This document shows positions 46,668 to 58,450 of a stretch of DNA of 64,000 bases, one piece after another. Within the stretch, counting starts at the first letter, position 1; each line of letters starts with the position of its first letter. The notes under the pieces were generated by a model. That model had not been told where the DNA came from. It was given only the letters and a program-made list of their open reading frames with translations, and ran no database searches. Position numbers and translations under genes: made by a program. This stretch comes from Rotaria sp. Silwood1 (Eukaryota > Rotifera > Eurotatoria > Philodinida > Philodinidae), in assembly GCA_905250075.1 (NCBI GenBank), contig CAJNOP010000308.1, forward strand, positions 30,533-94,532, written 5' to 3'.

Positions 46668-48395
46668 ATGTCGGATTATCTGACAACATTACCTGTGGAA
46701 TTAATTCATAACATTCTAGACAATGTTCCGTCACTTGATATCCTCTCATCTATATGTTTCGTCAACAAACGCCTTCGTTCGGCTTCTCTGACTTATTCTC
46801 GTTTTCAATTGAACTTTAGTTGTATGGACACATCGATGAACAAGAGTCAGTTTGATTCTATCTGTAATCAATTGCTTCATTCGACCTCTCAAATTGTATC
46901 ATTGACATTGTTCGATAAAGACGATGCAATGAGGTATATGAAAAATGCTATTTTCTTCTCGCGATTCAGCATCATCGATACAACATTTCCAAACCTTCGT
47001 TCACTAAATTTGACATCTATAAGCTATAAGACATGGGGCTTATTCAAAACTCGACTTCCACCACGTATCGTGACGCTCTCCATTTGTTTCTCTTATTCTA
47101 ATATATCATCGCGTTTATTGGTGACATCTACTACTCTTAGCGAACTACTCTTTCTTTCGCCGTTACTCAAACGTCTCTCTGTCAAAATGCCGGACGTTAT
47201 GGATGGCGATGTGAAAATTCATCCCCCGAATTCATTAATATCATCTTCTGTTCAATATCTCCATTCAGAAACCGTATCAATCGATTTATTGAGTCTTCTC
47301 GCCGTCGCACCTATGCTTCACACTCTTGAAGCCAAATTCAAAACTCCAGACTTAAAATTAGGTAGAATTCATCCTCATCTTTTGTATTTACAACGATTGC
47401 AGATCGAACTGTGCCCTATTACTTGGACAGAAATGGTAACTTTAATTTCGTCATTTCCACGTCTTACCTATTTGGCAGTGTTTGCTGATGATGTGGATAA
47501 TGATATGGCGGATGGTTTTGCCTGGGCACAATCGTTACAACATATCAAACATTTCGAGTTTGAACTTCAATTTTCTGATGATGCTTTCCAACAACAACCA
47601 TTCAATCTTGACTCATTTCGCACGAAATTTTGGCTGGAAGAGAAAAAATGGTTTGTTACATACGATCGAAGCTTTAAAGCTGATGAATGTTTCATGCACT
47701 ATTCGAGTAACTTTTCAATTATTTGCTATCCATCACCTCAGAGGATTCGAACGGTAATATCAGAATCAAATGCATCAGAGTCAACATTTTTTTCTTATGT
47801 TCATTGTTTAATAATTAATAATCAATATCTGAAATGTCAGCACTTACACCCGTACACTAATATCAAAAAGTTGTACTTGTCACAAGTTACTACTACATTT
47901 CCTTCGACGCTCAAAAATCTCACAGCTGGTCTTGATACATCACAAATTACGACATGTAGCATTGATCGCGAGTGGAATAAAAATTTGCCTTACAAACACA
48001 TCGAATTTTTACACAGTTTACCTCGTTTATGTCGGCTCGAAGTGTCTGGTATTAGTCTCAGTTGTCTTTTTCTTTATCAGTGGCCTCATATTATTCATTT
48101 GAAAATTGAATATGATTACGAGCATAGGATTCATGTATTATCGTCAAATGATATCGATGCACTTTGTCATTCGTTTACTCATATCGAACGACTTGACATT
48201 CACTCGTCATCTATTCCTGATCTAGCGCAAGTTATTAATAGAATGAAAATGACATTAAGAGAAATACGCATTAGACAACCACGCGACGTCGACAATGAAC
48301 AATTTATAACTCGTGAATGGATCAAACGAAATACAGATGTACAAAATTTTTACTACACATGTGATGATGGGAATGTAGTCAGAATGTGGCTTTGA
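46668..48395 (+). CDS. F-box protein with degenerate leucine-rich region
   Basis: Single exon, 575 residues, ATG at 46668. The N-terminal F-box spans about 6-45: LTTLPVELIHNILDNVPSLD then ILSSICFVNKRLRSAS. The F-box binds SKP1 in SCF ubiquitin ligases, so the protein is expected to choose substrates for ubiquitination. The rest consists of irregular leucine-rich segments (FPNLRSLNL, LSELLFLSPLLKRLSV, APMLHTLEAKF, FPRLTYLAVF, LPRLCRLEVSG, FTHIERLDIHS), suggesting a curved repeat fold for ligand binding. Such intronless F-box genes form large families in bdelloids, to my knowledge. The target is unknown. Confidence 0.88.
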   Translation: MSDYLTTLPVELIHNILDNVPSLDILSSICFVNKRLRSASLTYSRFQLNFSCMDTSMNKSQFDSICNQLLHSTSQIVSLTLFDKDDAMRYMKNAIFFSRFSIIDTTFPNLRSLNLTSISYKTWGLFKTRLPPRIVTLSICFSYSNISSRLLVTSTTLSELLFLSPLLKRLSVKMPDVMDGDVKIHPPNSLISSSVQYLHSETVSIDLLSLLAVAPMLHTLEAKFKTPDLKLGRIHPHLLYLQRLQIELCPITWTEMVTLISSFPRLTYLAVFADDVDNDMADGFAWAQSLQHIKHFEFELQFSDDAFQQQPFNLDSFRTKFWLEEKKWFVTYDRSFKADECFMHYSSNFSIICYPSPQRIRTVISESNASESTFFSYVHCLIINNQYLKCQHLHPYTNIKKLYLSQVTTTFPSTLKNLTAGLDTSQITTCSIDREWNKNLPYKHIEFLHSLPRLCRLEVSGISLSCLFLYQWPHIIHLKIEYDYEHRIHVLSSNDIDALCHSFTHIERLDIHSSSIPDLAQVINRMKMTLREIRIRQPRDVDNEQFITREWIKRNTDVQNFYYTCDDGNVVRMWL

Positions 48396-50160
48396 TACCT
48401 CTGTCATTAGGACATTTCACACATTGATTTTTCTTTTTATTTTATCTATAACATTCATTTTGTAAGAAAAGGCAAATCTTTATAAATATACTCCTACTTT
48501 AGCTAATTACATAGGCTGAAATATCAGAAATTTCAGATTCCCGGTTGGTATAAGCAATACTGACAAACATAAAATCGATCAAAATAGTTTCTTTAATCAA
48601 ACCAGATCGGAATGATTTCTTTGAATGGAAAGTTTATAAGTACTTTAATAAAAATCGGTTTTCTTTTGCATGAGTCTACTCATATTCAAAATATTTTCTT
48701 TCAACTCAGCTCTTAGAGATTTATAAACAAATGGAAGCAAAAGCTCTCGCTCGTAACAGGAAGCTCCAATCTGAATTCTTGAAGATGCAATAGGAAATAA
48801 ATCAAAACGACAGATCTTATCTTTGTATTTTTAAAGACTCTTTTCAGAATACATGAACAAATCAGAAGGCATAGTAATTATAAGAGAGTCATAAGATTTT
48901 GGAAGTTTTTTGAGTTAAATCTATCATCTTTTTCTTATATTTTGGTGTCTACGGTTTATTAAAAAGTAAAGCATAAACAGTCAACATTATATTGATACAA
49001 CAGAAAAAAACAAAACTATTTAATCTTTGAAAGCAAGTGTTTTTGTTCGGAGTGTTGAACAAGTGATATCTTGTATAGAATAAATATCTCCATGTTAATT
49101 GAATATGGGAAGTCAATTCAGTCTTATTCGTGCATTCCAAGTGAATCAGAAATTCTCATCCGTCCCGCTACTCAATCTCTTGTCAAAAGTAAGTTTTCAC
49201 CAGCTCAAGACCTATATATTATTCATTTACAAGAAGTTGGGTGTGGATGTGAGTTTTCTGTTCACATCCACGCGCACACCCACATCCACACCCAACCAAC
49301 TACCATCACATGTTTCACTTGAACTTCCAGAATCATCACAGGAATTCAAAATTAATAGGATTTGAAAAACCACAAAGATTTTTTCAAAACTAGCTGCTTG
49401 AAAAACAGAGTATCCTGTATATCCTAGATACAAATCAATTTGCTATTCTCAACTCTTTGTTTTCGGCAATCAACCTTTGTCGAAAAGGAAATAATATTGA
49501 AATACTATGCTTGTAAATAAACACAAACGTAGAATTAATTTTATTGACACATTTCATGTAATTTATTGAAATAAAAGCATTCATCAGGGCTCTGCATCAC
49601 AAAGAAACGCATAAAAGAGGGAATCAGAAAAGATTTTCAGAGCTTATCGTAAAATTTTGTTGAGCTTCTTGATAGTTACCATAAGTAAACGGTTAAAAAA
49701 GCAACACTTTCACGTTGAATAAATATAAAATTTTACTTGAATGCCATACCAAATCGGGCATTTATCAATATCAGCAACTTGATATCGTTGTCTTCCATCA
49801 AGTTGTTATTCAAAATATAAATTCAGTAAATATTTAAAATCTTTTATAGTGTAAAATGGCAGTTATTAGTACAATAATTATTTGAATCGATTATTTCAAA
49901 TAAATTTTGTATAATAGCTTGGAATGAGAGTTCATCATGTACCATTACAAGCGTTTTTGTAATGGAATTCAAAACTTCATAGATGAAAATAATCAATTGA
50001 ATTAAATACATTAATTTAATTAAGTATGCCAATTATAGATCATTTATGCATATTATAGTATAATATACATATTTCTTGAAATTGTTGTCTTAAAAGAATA
50101 GTTTAAATCATGACCTTGCTTTTGTATAAATTTCAAATGATTCGACATCTTTTTAAGCGA
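48396..50160. other. Intergenic with one TGTGGG array
   Basis: 3' flank of the F-box gene and AT-rich non-coding DNA. Only the array at 49239 stands out. Confidence 0.5.
49239..49294. repeat. Inverted TGTGGG/CCCACA array
   Basis: GGGTGTGGATGTGAG, an 8-base loop TTTTCTGT, then TCACATCCACGCGCACACCC and ACATCCACACCC. GTGTGGATGTGA pairs with TCACATCCACRC, so the hairpin is tight. Confidence 0.85.
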
Positions 50161-50316
50161 AGGGTGTGGGGTGTGGATTGTGGGTGTAGATGAGATGAAT
50201 AATTACACCCACACCTACACCCACACCCACACCCACACCAACTCTCACTTTTTGTTCCTTGCATGCACTNNNNNNNNNNACACCCACACCCACACCAACT
50301 CTCACTTTTTGTTCCT
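50161..50316. repeat. Inverted TGTGGG/CCCACA array with conserved loop, split by gap
   Basis: AGGGTGTGGGGTGTGGATTG, the core GGGTGTAG-ATGAGATGAATAA-TTACACCC (one base different from the copy at 44938-44970), then several CACACC/CACCCA units. The right arm contains the assembly gap. Confidence 0.88.
50270..50279. other. Assembly gap of ten N
   Basis: Ten N are flanked by an identical 47-base sequence on both sides (50223-50269 and 50280-50326, ending GTTCCTTGCATGCACT). This looks like two contig ends that overlap and were not merged. Confidence 0.95.
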
Positions 50317-50605
50317 TGCATGCACTTTAGGAAGGATAGAACATGCAACAACTGCTTAATTTTAAGACTCAATCATTGTGCAATTTTCTGTCTTTCATTC
50401 TGAATCATAAATCTGACTTATATATTACCTGTGTGAAATATATCATATGATTCTCATATTTAATAAAAGAGATCTAAATTAACCCATTTTCTTTTAGTAA
50501 TCATATGTCATCTAATCAAAGCAGCACAAGATTCCTAGTGCACATCTACTTAAATAAGTTATGTTCCTATAGTTTTGTGAAACTACCTGAAAAAAGTTTT
50601 TTTAA

Positions 50606-51453
50606 CCCTTTACCCCCCTTGGTCAGTGGAGTGACCATTTGTAGAGCGACTGCAGAAAAGAAAGGGAGCATCGGGTTAAAAAACGCTAAGCACCTTTTTT
50701 GTAGTAAACTTCATGGGCTATCCATTGGTAGAAAGACTGTTCCTTTTGATTGCTCCGTCTTTGAAATAAAGGGTCTAAAAAATCGAAAATTTTGAAAAAA
50801 TGAAAAAAATTGAAATTTTTTAAGTAAAATACTTTCTACTCGCAGCTAATAGAGATCTCATGGAATTTCTATGTGATATTAATTGATGAAGAAGTTCTTT
50901 GATAAATAAAATATATTTCAAAATTTTAGTGATAACTCAGCGAATATGACATACAAAGAAATATGATTGACCATGTAACCACCAATTGACCTATGGGGCG
51001 AAATCAAGAGCACAGTTAATACATATATTAGATACCTCGACTCATGAGAAGTCGAAACTCTATTTATGATGAATTCAATTTGATGAGAGGTTATTAAATG
51101 GCCAAGAATAAAATTGGCTTTAATTTGAAAAAACATCTAAAAAACGCATGTATTCTTTGGTGTTCATTTTTATAGGTTTATTTCTCGTCTTTTTTCCATT
51201 ATTCTAATAGCGCGAGATAGATGTTCCTTCTGTCCACTCAATATTGTGGTCAAAGAATAAAAATCAACTCTTACAGTGTAGTTCAATTTTCTTTCCCTAC
51301 CCCATGATTTCTGGATAAATCAAATCGTCCTACTCTTGGAGCAGAACATTCGATGGATCAGATTATGCCATTTGCATACTAGCGAGGGTAGTACTGTATT
51401 AATAAAGTTATTTTATCAGTGGGTCTTCTGGAACCTCCATGGGGGGTAAAGGG
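50606..51453. mobile_element. piggyBac-like non-autonomous element
   Basis: The 848-bp element starts CCCTTTACCCCCC and ends with the exact complement GGGGGGTAAAGGG. It is flanked by TTAA on both sides (50602-50605, 51454-51457). TTAA duplication plus CCC-initial 13-bp inverted ends is the hallmark of piggyBac elements. The interior has no transposase. Confidence 0.88.
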
Positions 51454-51457
51454 TTAA

Positions 51458-52310
51458 TCAAAGATATAATTATTTATCAATTTAGAAACAGTAGATCTTT
51501 TTCTACAAAAACAAGAAAGATATTAAATCAAAGTATTCCTATTTATTACTATTATACATATCAACATGTATAGTCTTGATCACTCTCAATAGATAAACGT
51601 ATTTCAACAACAAAAACAAGAAAATTCAGTATGTTTAAAGTATATACTATCTCTTTCCTTTAATGTATAAATTTTATTTCATCACAGTATCACATACTTT
51701 GTTTTGCAAAGGTTAGTCTTTGATTATAAGTCAACATGTTCTTTTCATTAAAAAACACTTTCAATATATTTTTCGAAATATTGATCTTGCTTTTTTGTGA
51801 TTTATACTGATTACTTTTCAGTTTAAACTTGTCTTCTAAGCTATAGTATATATAATCGATGTCATTCACAATTCATTTTTCAATTTAAGGTATATATATC
51901 AAATGTAAGAGGATTTATCAGTGAAAATTCACAAAATCGACATTTTTCTTCGTTACATCAGGAAGAATTTATTACAGTAGTAGTAGTACTATGTATGAGA
52001 AAATAATTAGGAATGTTACTGTATTTTTATTTTCTTTATAATAAAGGATATAGATAAAGAAAATCTTTATATCTAAAAAATAAAGAATTTTTTCCTATCA
52101 AAATTTATTCTTTTTTTTATTTTGTTGAAGTAGTTCACATAAAATGACCACATTATATAATTAAATATAATATACAATAGCATTTTTCTCATATGTATCG
52201 TTTTATGAGTAATCCTTATTTTTTGACGATATAACATATGAAAGTGATGATGATGGTGAGAAAAGACACTAATTAACATATTCTGTTCTTATGCAGAGTA
52301 TTTATACATG
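51458..52310. other. AT-rich intergenic, no gene seen
   Basis: Very AT-rich, with short simple-sequence runs. No gene recognised. Confidence 0.5.
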
Positions 52311-53400
52311 TGAGTGAAGAGCGCCCCAATTGTACTGTTGGGTCCTGCTAAAAGAATTCCTTAAAAATCGAGTTCTGTTCAATCGATTTTAGTAATTTCT
52401 TTTTGATTTGTTGGGCTAAAGATGGTCATTCACTTCTGAAAAAATCAAGATTCCAGCTGTTTTAGTTTTTGTGAAATCATAGAAATGATGTTAAATATTC
52501 AGCTTTCCTATGCTATCTGATGGAAGAAAATCAATTTTTTTTTATTAAATTGCGAGTATTTTAAAGTGTTGTTTGTAGCTTAACTCATAGAACTCGTCGA
52601 GAGCTTTCAGAATATGCCTTTAGTTTTAGCTCTAGAAAGAGTTTTATGAGTGCAAACCGATCAATAATAGATGTTAAGACACTTTTCGTTTTTGTCTAGA
52701 CCGAGATTATAATCATTGGCATTCCATTTCAAGATAAATTTAATAGAATATGAAAGAGGGAGGAGGGGAAAATAATTTGGCAAATAAAAGATGTTTGTTT
52801 CATAAACTTCGTTAATACAAAAAAATTGAACAAAATATTAAGAAAACGATATTCACATTAAATGTAGATCGACTTTTTAAAATTTTGTCAGTACTATAAC
52901 TTTACGAAAGATGGACTGTTTCCTACAAAAATTTGACTCTTTTTTCAGCTCGAAGAATGGAATAATGTCTCAAAAATCAAGCAAAAATCTTTCTGCATTC
53001 AGAAGAAAATTCAGTTTTACTAAGTATGTGCAGATCGAGATTAAAGTCATTTGCATTTCATTTAGAGAAATTTCATTTGAACAATGTTTGATTGATTATC
53101 AAAGAGTACTTGAAAGAAAATAATTTGAAAAGTCAAAGAGGTTTGTTTCAGAAACTTTGTTAATACAAAAATTTCGCACAAGATTTTAAAAAATGATGGT
53201 CACAGTGCATGTAAAACAGCTTTTTAGGTGATAATATTGTGAATATCCACTATATCACAGGGAAGTGTAGGAAAAATAATCTTTTCATACACATTCTTTT
53301 GAAGTCTCTTTTAAAAAAACATTTAGTTTTTTCCTATCATTAATTTTATTTTTATGGATTTTTTTTTCGCCAACGGTACAAATGACGCGCTCTTCACTCA
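52311..53400. mobile_element. MITE-like element with inverted ends and an internal duplication
   Basis: TGAGTGAAGAGCGC at 52311 is mirrored by GCGCTCTTCACTCA ending at 53400. Inside, two direct copies of a ~348-bp unit follow each other (TTTGTTTCATAAACTTCGTT near 52794 and TTTGTTTCAGAAACTTTGTT near 53142). Target duplication unclear. No coding capacity is convincing. Confidence 0.6.
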
Positions 53401-54746
53401 TGTATCTATTACATGAATAAATATATCTTTGTTCTTTATTTTTAGAACTAAAGATAAATTAACATCTCTAAACATAACAGAAGAGTCGTATGTGTACAAG
53501 AATAAATCATTTAATGACATGTTCAAAATATCGGACCAATATATTACTTCTTTTTTTCAACAGAAAATATTAAACATTCTCATTATCTATTACAAAAACT
53601 GTTCTTGTAACATAACCGATTACTTTATTTCTGTCATCGTGTTTATACAAAAAAACACATCAAGTTTTCTCATTTTCGACTTTGATTATACAAAATAAAT
53701 AGTATTTTTTTTAAATCAGATTTCTGTTAAGTTCTTTAATATTTTATATCAAATAGTTTACAAACACTTATAATTTTTTTCTATAACTCAACATTTTATC
53801 TATTGATGTTGATAGTGAAAAGTCTATCTATTATTAGAAGATTTTTTTTTTCGAGAGATAATATATTATGATGAAATTCACATGTGTTTATTGATGAAAA
53901 CAATTGATTTTATTTTTATTGATTTGATCGTGTGTGAATAATATACTACATTACAAAATTGTAACAATTAATTATTTTAATCTGTAAATAAATTCTTTTA
54001 TTTTTTGAAATATTTATTTATATGCATCAATGATCCTTGTGTCCTAATAAGAAAGCCATATTGAAATTTGATATTATTTCAATGTCCTATTTTCTATTTG
54101 AAATATTTATTTTGTAGAATTTTTAAAATTGTGATTTTTCATATGTTGATAGATGCTTCACGTGGCATAACAAAATCAAGGTAAATGTCCTTCAACGATA
54201 AACAACGTTTTCTTTTCTGTATTATTGGTCATACTATTGAAATAATACAAAACAAAAAAAAAGAATATAATCCTTATTCTATCTATACGACCTATTATTA
54301 CGATCAAAAGTTTGACTAATAATACAGAAAGAAAAAGAAACTTGTTTACCATAAAATGTTATTTATAATATTCGTTACTCGTGAATGAGCACATATTTAT
54401 ATGCGAAAAGTCACAAATACTAAATCAACATCAATTAGATTATCGATGTCAAATTAAAATTAAAATAAAAAAACTTCAATAAAGAAAAGATATTTAAATG
54501 TTGTCAAAAAATAAAAATATATGGATAATTTATGCATTCAATGTGATGAATTACAATCGGAAAATTTAAAATAAAGTCAACATAAACTTAAAAATAAACT
54601 CGATTATAATTAAGATGAGAATCATTTAAACATGCAGAGCAATAATTACATATGATTGAACAACGAAAGAAATTCAAAGTATTTATATGAAAGTTCTTCA
54701 AAATTTACAAACACTTTTTAATATAATAAATGAATTTTTCTTTAAG
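53401..54746. other. AT-rich intergenic, no gene seen
   Basis: Non-coding. A small hairpin is formed by CTTTTCTGTATTATTGGTCA (about 54211) and its near-complement TGACTAATAATACAGAAAG (about 54313). Confidence 0.5.
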
Positions 54747-55343
54747 GAGTGCTTCAAAATATATTCCAATCGGTCGATCGTTATTCCTTTATTTATTTAC
54801 ATTTCTATTACAGAACATTTGATAATGTATCCATCTTTTCGTTCAAAAGTGAACTTTTTCTTTTATTTCACATCTTCAATGATGATTAAATACTCTTTGA
54901 AAGTATTATTCACTTATCAATCTATTGATTGCAAATCGTAATAAGAAATGTTCATTATGTATAGATCAATTTTAGTATGAGACTATTTAATTGCTCATGA
55001 AAAGTAAGTTTTCTAATTAAAAATGCAATTATGCTTCTTTTTTTAGCAGTTTTCAATAATTTTAATTGTTTATTTTTATTAATCTGCAATAAAGACATAC
55101 ATGTCAATAGTTAAAATTACTGAAGATCATAAGATTGTATTTTTAATTTGGGAAATTTTCTTTTCATGGGCACTTAAATAGTCTCACATTAAAATGTGTC
55201 TATACATAATGAAGATGTGAAATAAAAGAAAAGGTCCATTTTTGAACAAAAAGATGGATACATTATCAAAAATATTCTGTAATAAAAATGTAGATAAAAA
55301 AGAATAACGATCGACCGATTGAAATATATTTTGAAGCATTCTC
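54747..55343. mobile_element. Fold-back element
   Basis: GAGTGCTTCAAAATATATTC (left) mirrors GAATATATTTTGAAGCATTCTC-type sequence at the right. The arms share CAATCGGTCGATCGTTATTC, GATAATGTATCCATCTTTT and TTCTTTTATTTCACATCTTC. The left arm carries about 75 extra bases (near 54877-54950) missing on the right. Non-coding. Confidence 0.8.
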
Positions 55344-56289
55344 ATATCATAATTTCATTGACTCTCTTTGTTTTTCTTTTTCATATATACTTATATATGA
55401 GAATTTCATTCCCTTTATTATTACGTTGATGAATAAATTGCTATTATTTTATTGTCTTTTTAAAAAATAATGTTTGTGACCATGATTGCAAAGAAAAAGC
55501 TAGAGGACTGTTATTTTCACAAATCGAAACAGACGATGCAAAAGCATCTTTGCCTCTAATATTGTGTAAGACGAAACCATATTAAAATCAATAATTTCTG
55601 CAATACATTGACAAATATCCATGAAAACTTCCGTTTGGGTATGTAAATTGGATAGAGGAACCTTAGATCTATAGTTTAAGAATCATCGTCTTCACGCATC
55701 AGAATATTAAGCAAATCAAATTCTTTACATATTTTCTCTTCATTTTTCAGCAAATTTTGGTACTTTTTTGTCAAAAATTTATATGAATGACAGATAATTT
55801 TTCGATATTTTGTAAAAAAGTTTGATTTTAAAATGATTTTGTCTTATACAATATTAAAGAAAAAGATGTCTTATTATAATCTCTTTTGATTGGTGAGAAG
55901 TACATCTCTCTAGTTCTTTTATTTCTCGATTTATTCTAAAAGTTGCTAAGATCATTATTTTTTTAAACAGACATTAATTTTCTTTCCTGTACGTCATAGT
56001 ATCCATCAATGCAATTATCACCTGTTATTTTTTCGTTTTGCTTGATTAAATATATTTATTGCTATATTAAAAATAAATGTAAAAAAAAAATAAAGAATAA
56101 TGTTAGATAAATTTGTAATCATAAAACTAATGTTATATAACTAAAGGTGCAATCTACTGTAATTTTCTAAAAGGAAAAATATTATATATGAAAAAAAAAA
56201 CAACAATTTTTTTTGTTAGTTCTTATTGATGAATGTTAGTTCGAAATGATTGTCCTGTGAAAATTTATCAAGTTATTCTTTATTAAAGA
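55344..56289. other. AT-rich intergenic, no gene seen
   Basis: 3' flank of the minus-strand lipocalin gene; no features recognised. Confidence 0.5.
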
Positions 56290-56919
56290 TTAGTCGCCAT
56301 GTGAATGACGGCCTGACCCATCTATTGGATAACAAAATGGTCTGCGAAATGGAGTTCTTATAATATCAGTTGAATTAAAGCATAAGACATTTAGAATATA
56401 ACGTTCAAGTTGAACTAAATATTTTCTTTCTAAAAATGGTTTTCGACTATATAAGTTTAATGCCCGCTGTTGACATGGTTGATTTAAATTATAATTTGGT
56501 GTTAGACATCTATAAGTTAATGCATAATGATCATAATCAGTTTTTAATACATATAAAGGTTGATTCAGAATTGTTGTACTAGTAACATCTAGTTTTTCAA
56601 AAATCATTTTTGCACCATTATTTGCATAAATTGACCATGTAGTAGGTGACAAACAATTTGGTTGATTAGGTGCTCTTGCTTTAGAGAAAGCGAGAAGATG
56701 CTTAGTAACATCATTTTCTAATTGAAATAATTGAATAAAATCTGTATATGATTCAGCTGGATCCACACCGGCCTCATAAAAATTTATTTCGTACCAAAAA
56801 CCAAGAAATTTGTATAAATTGAAATTTTGTTCAACAGATAAACTTGAAAATGAAGGTGGACTACATCCTAAAGATGTATGGATTAATAAAAGTAATCCTA
56901 TGGTTATAAACCAAAACAT
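56290..56919 (-). CDS. Lipocalin, secreted
   Basis: Single exon, 209 residues from the ATG at 56919 (context AATATG). A signal peptide (FWFITIGLLLLIHTSLG) is cut before CSPP. The first lipocalin motif is NLYKFLGFWYEINFYEAG (G-x-W-[YF]-E). The second region is PLYVLKTDYDHYALTYRC (beta strands F-G, TDY motif). The C-terminal helix is YLVQLERYILNVLC. Cys pairs typical for apolipoprotein D/insecticyanin-type lipocalins are present. Lipocalins carry small hydrophobic ligands in an eight-stranded barrel outside the cell. Length fits the family (about 170-200). Upstream in-frame codons exist to 57006, but no ATG. Confidence 0.9.
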   Translation of the reverse strand: MFWFITIGLLLLIHTSLGCSPPSFSSLSVEQNFNLYKFLGFWYEINFYEAGVDPAESYTDFIQLFQLENDVTKHLLAFSKARAPNQPNCLSPTTWSIYANNGAKMIFEKLDVTSTTILNQPLYVLKTDYDHYALTYRCLTPNYNLNQPCQQRALNLYSRKPFLERKYLVQLERYILNVLCFNSTDIIRTPFRRPFCYPIDGSGRHSHGD

Positions 56920-57582
56920 ATTGTTGCGATTGTTTGTTTTTGTATTGAAGCTAAAATAAAATAAGGATACAGAATAATACCAATGTATGTTGCTTATATA
57001 CAACAAGAGTGAATAATCAGTATTATTTAATCAAATGTATTGTTTTCGAAAAACACGTCAATAAAAGAACATAAATGTGATTAATGTCGCTTGTTATTTG
57101 TTATCGAACATTAAAAACAAAAAAAGACGATTATCGATTGAAGAGAAAAAAATATATAAACACATAAAAAGTGTAGACTTTTCTTTTGTCATTGAATACT
57201 TTATTTTATAATAAATCATCCATATTTTCGTTTCGACTTAATTACATATAGATAAGTGTGTATACAATATCGATTATTACCAATCATTATTTCATCCTTG
57301 ACAAACATTTGTTATAATGAATCGACCTGCTCTTAAAATGTAACTTTTTTTTGTAACCCCAGTGTAATTCAAACTACACGTTCGTATTATGATGAGTGTA
57401 TTATACAATTGAACTTGCAATTATGAACTAGAGTCCTGCAACTATTCCCAAATAATTTTCTGAAACGATTCAAAGAAGTATAAGTCGTTTCGTTATTATG
57501 TTATTCGACTATATATTTTTGTATAGAAATGTTTTCTCTTCAATGCCATAGATTTAGGAACACAAAAAAAAACTTCTTCGTA

Positions 57583-57669
57583 TGAAGATTTTTTCTATTA
57601 AAATACAACGGTTCCAAATTCGAAATCGAAAAATATGGAACCGTTTTATTTGAATAGAAAAAATCTTCA
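57583..57669. repeat. Long perfect-type hairpin
   Basis: TGAAGATTTTTTCTATTAAA and AACGGTTCCA pair with TGGAACCGTT and ATAGAAAAAATCTTCA, giving a stem of about 35 bp around a 20-base loop. It lies at the downstream edge of the integrase fossil. Confidence 0.75.
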
Positions 57670-57890
57670 CACCACGAGCTTGTTGGATGATAAATGAACG
57701 ATATTTGCGAAATCGATTATAATAATCATTTGATCTTATGAATTGTAACATAGGTTGGGGTTGAGCAAATGGTAAAGTAGGGTGTTTTCCATATAATAAT
57801 TGATATGGAGCATATTTAGCTGTTCGATGTTGACCAATATTGTAAGCATAAATTGTTGGTGACAAATATTGATCCCAATCAGTACGATTC

Positions 57891-58095
57891 AGGGTGAGTG
57901 TGGGTGTGGGTGTGGGGTGGGTGGGTGTGGGTGTGGGTGTGGGGTGGGTGGGTGTGAGTGTGGAGTGGGTGGGTGTGGGTGTAAATTTACAAAGTAAAGG
58001 ACACGCACACGCACACGCACACGCACACCCACCCACCCACACCCCACACCCACACCCACACCTACCCACACCCACCCCACTCCCACACACTCACA
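57891..58095. repeat. Long inverted TGTGGG/CCCACA array
   Basis: About 90 bases of G-rich units (GGTGTGGGTGTGGGGTGGGT), a loop of about 18 bases with AATTTACAAAGTAAAGG, then about 95 bases of ACGCAC and CCCACA units. It lies inside the integrase fossil. Confidence 0.93.
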
Positions 58096-58450
58096 TTTGA
58101 AAAAGAATTATTCTCTAAAAGATATTAAATCAAATCGAACATCTATTGTTTGTTATATAATATATCAATTAAAACTGATTAAGAACCGATCATGAGTAGA
58201 TACTGAGATTTCTTTTTGAATTACATAGACAAGAATTAAGGAAGCAAATATTTTAAGTACACTATTGCTTTTGTTTAATAAAAAAAAAGTTGAAATTACT
58301 TATAGAAAAGTTCATTTTTTTACACTCAAGTTCTATTATGCTAAAGATTTTCGAATATTTACCTAATTAATTTTTATTTGTATACATATGTCAAAACATA
58401 AATGTCAGCGTAATGTCTCCAATGTAAGGGATATAATAATATCACATGAC

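Noticed and set aside
57554-58090. 178-codon open frame with Pro/Thr-His repeats
   Set aside because: Most of it is translation of the TGTGGG/CCCACA array. Only the short integrase fossil part at its end is real.
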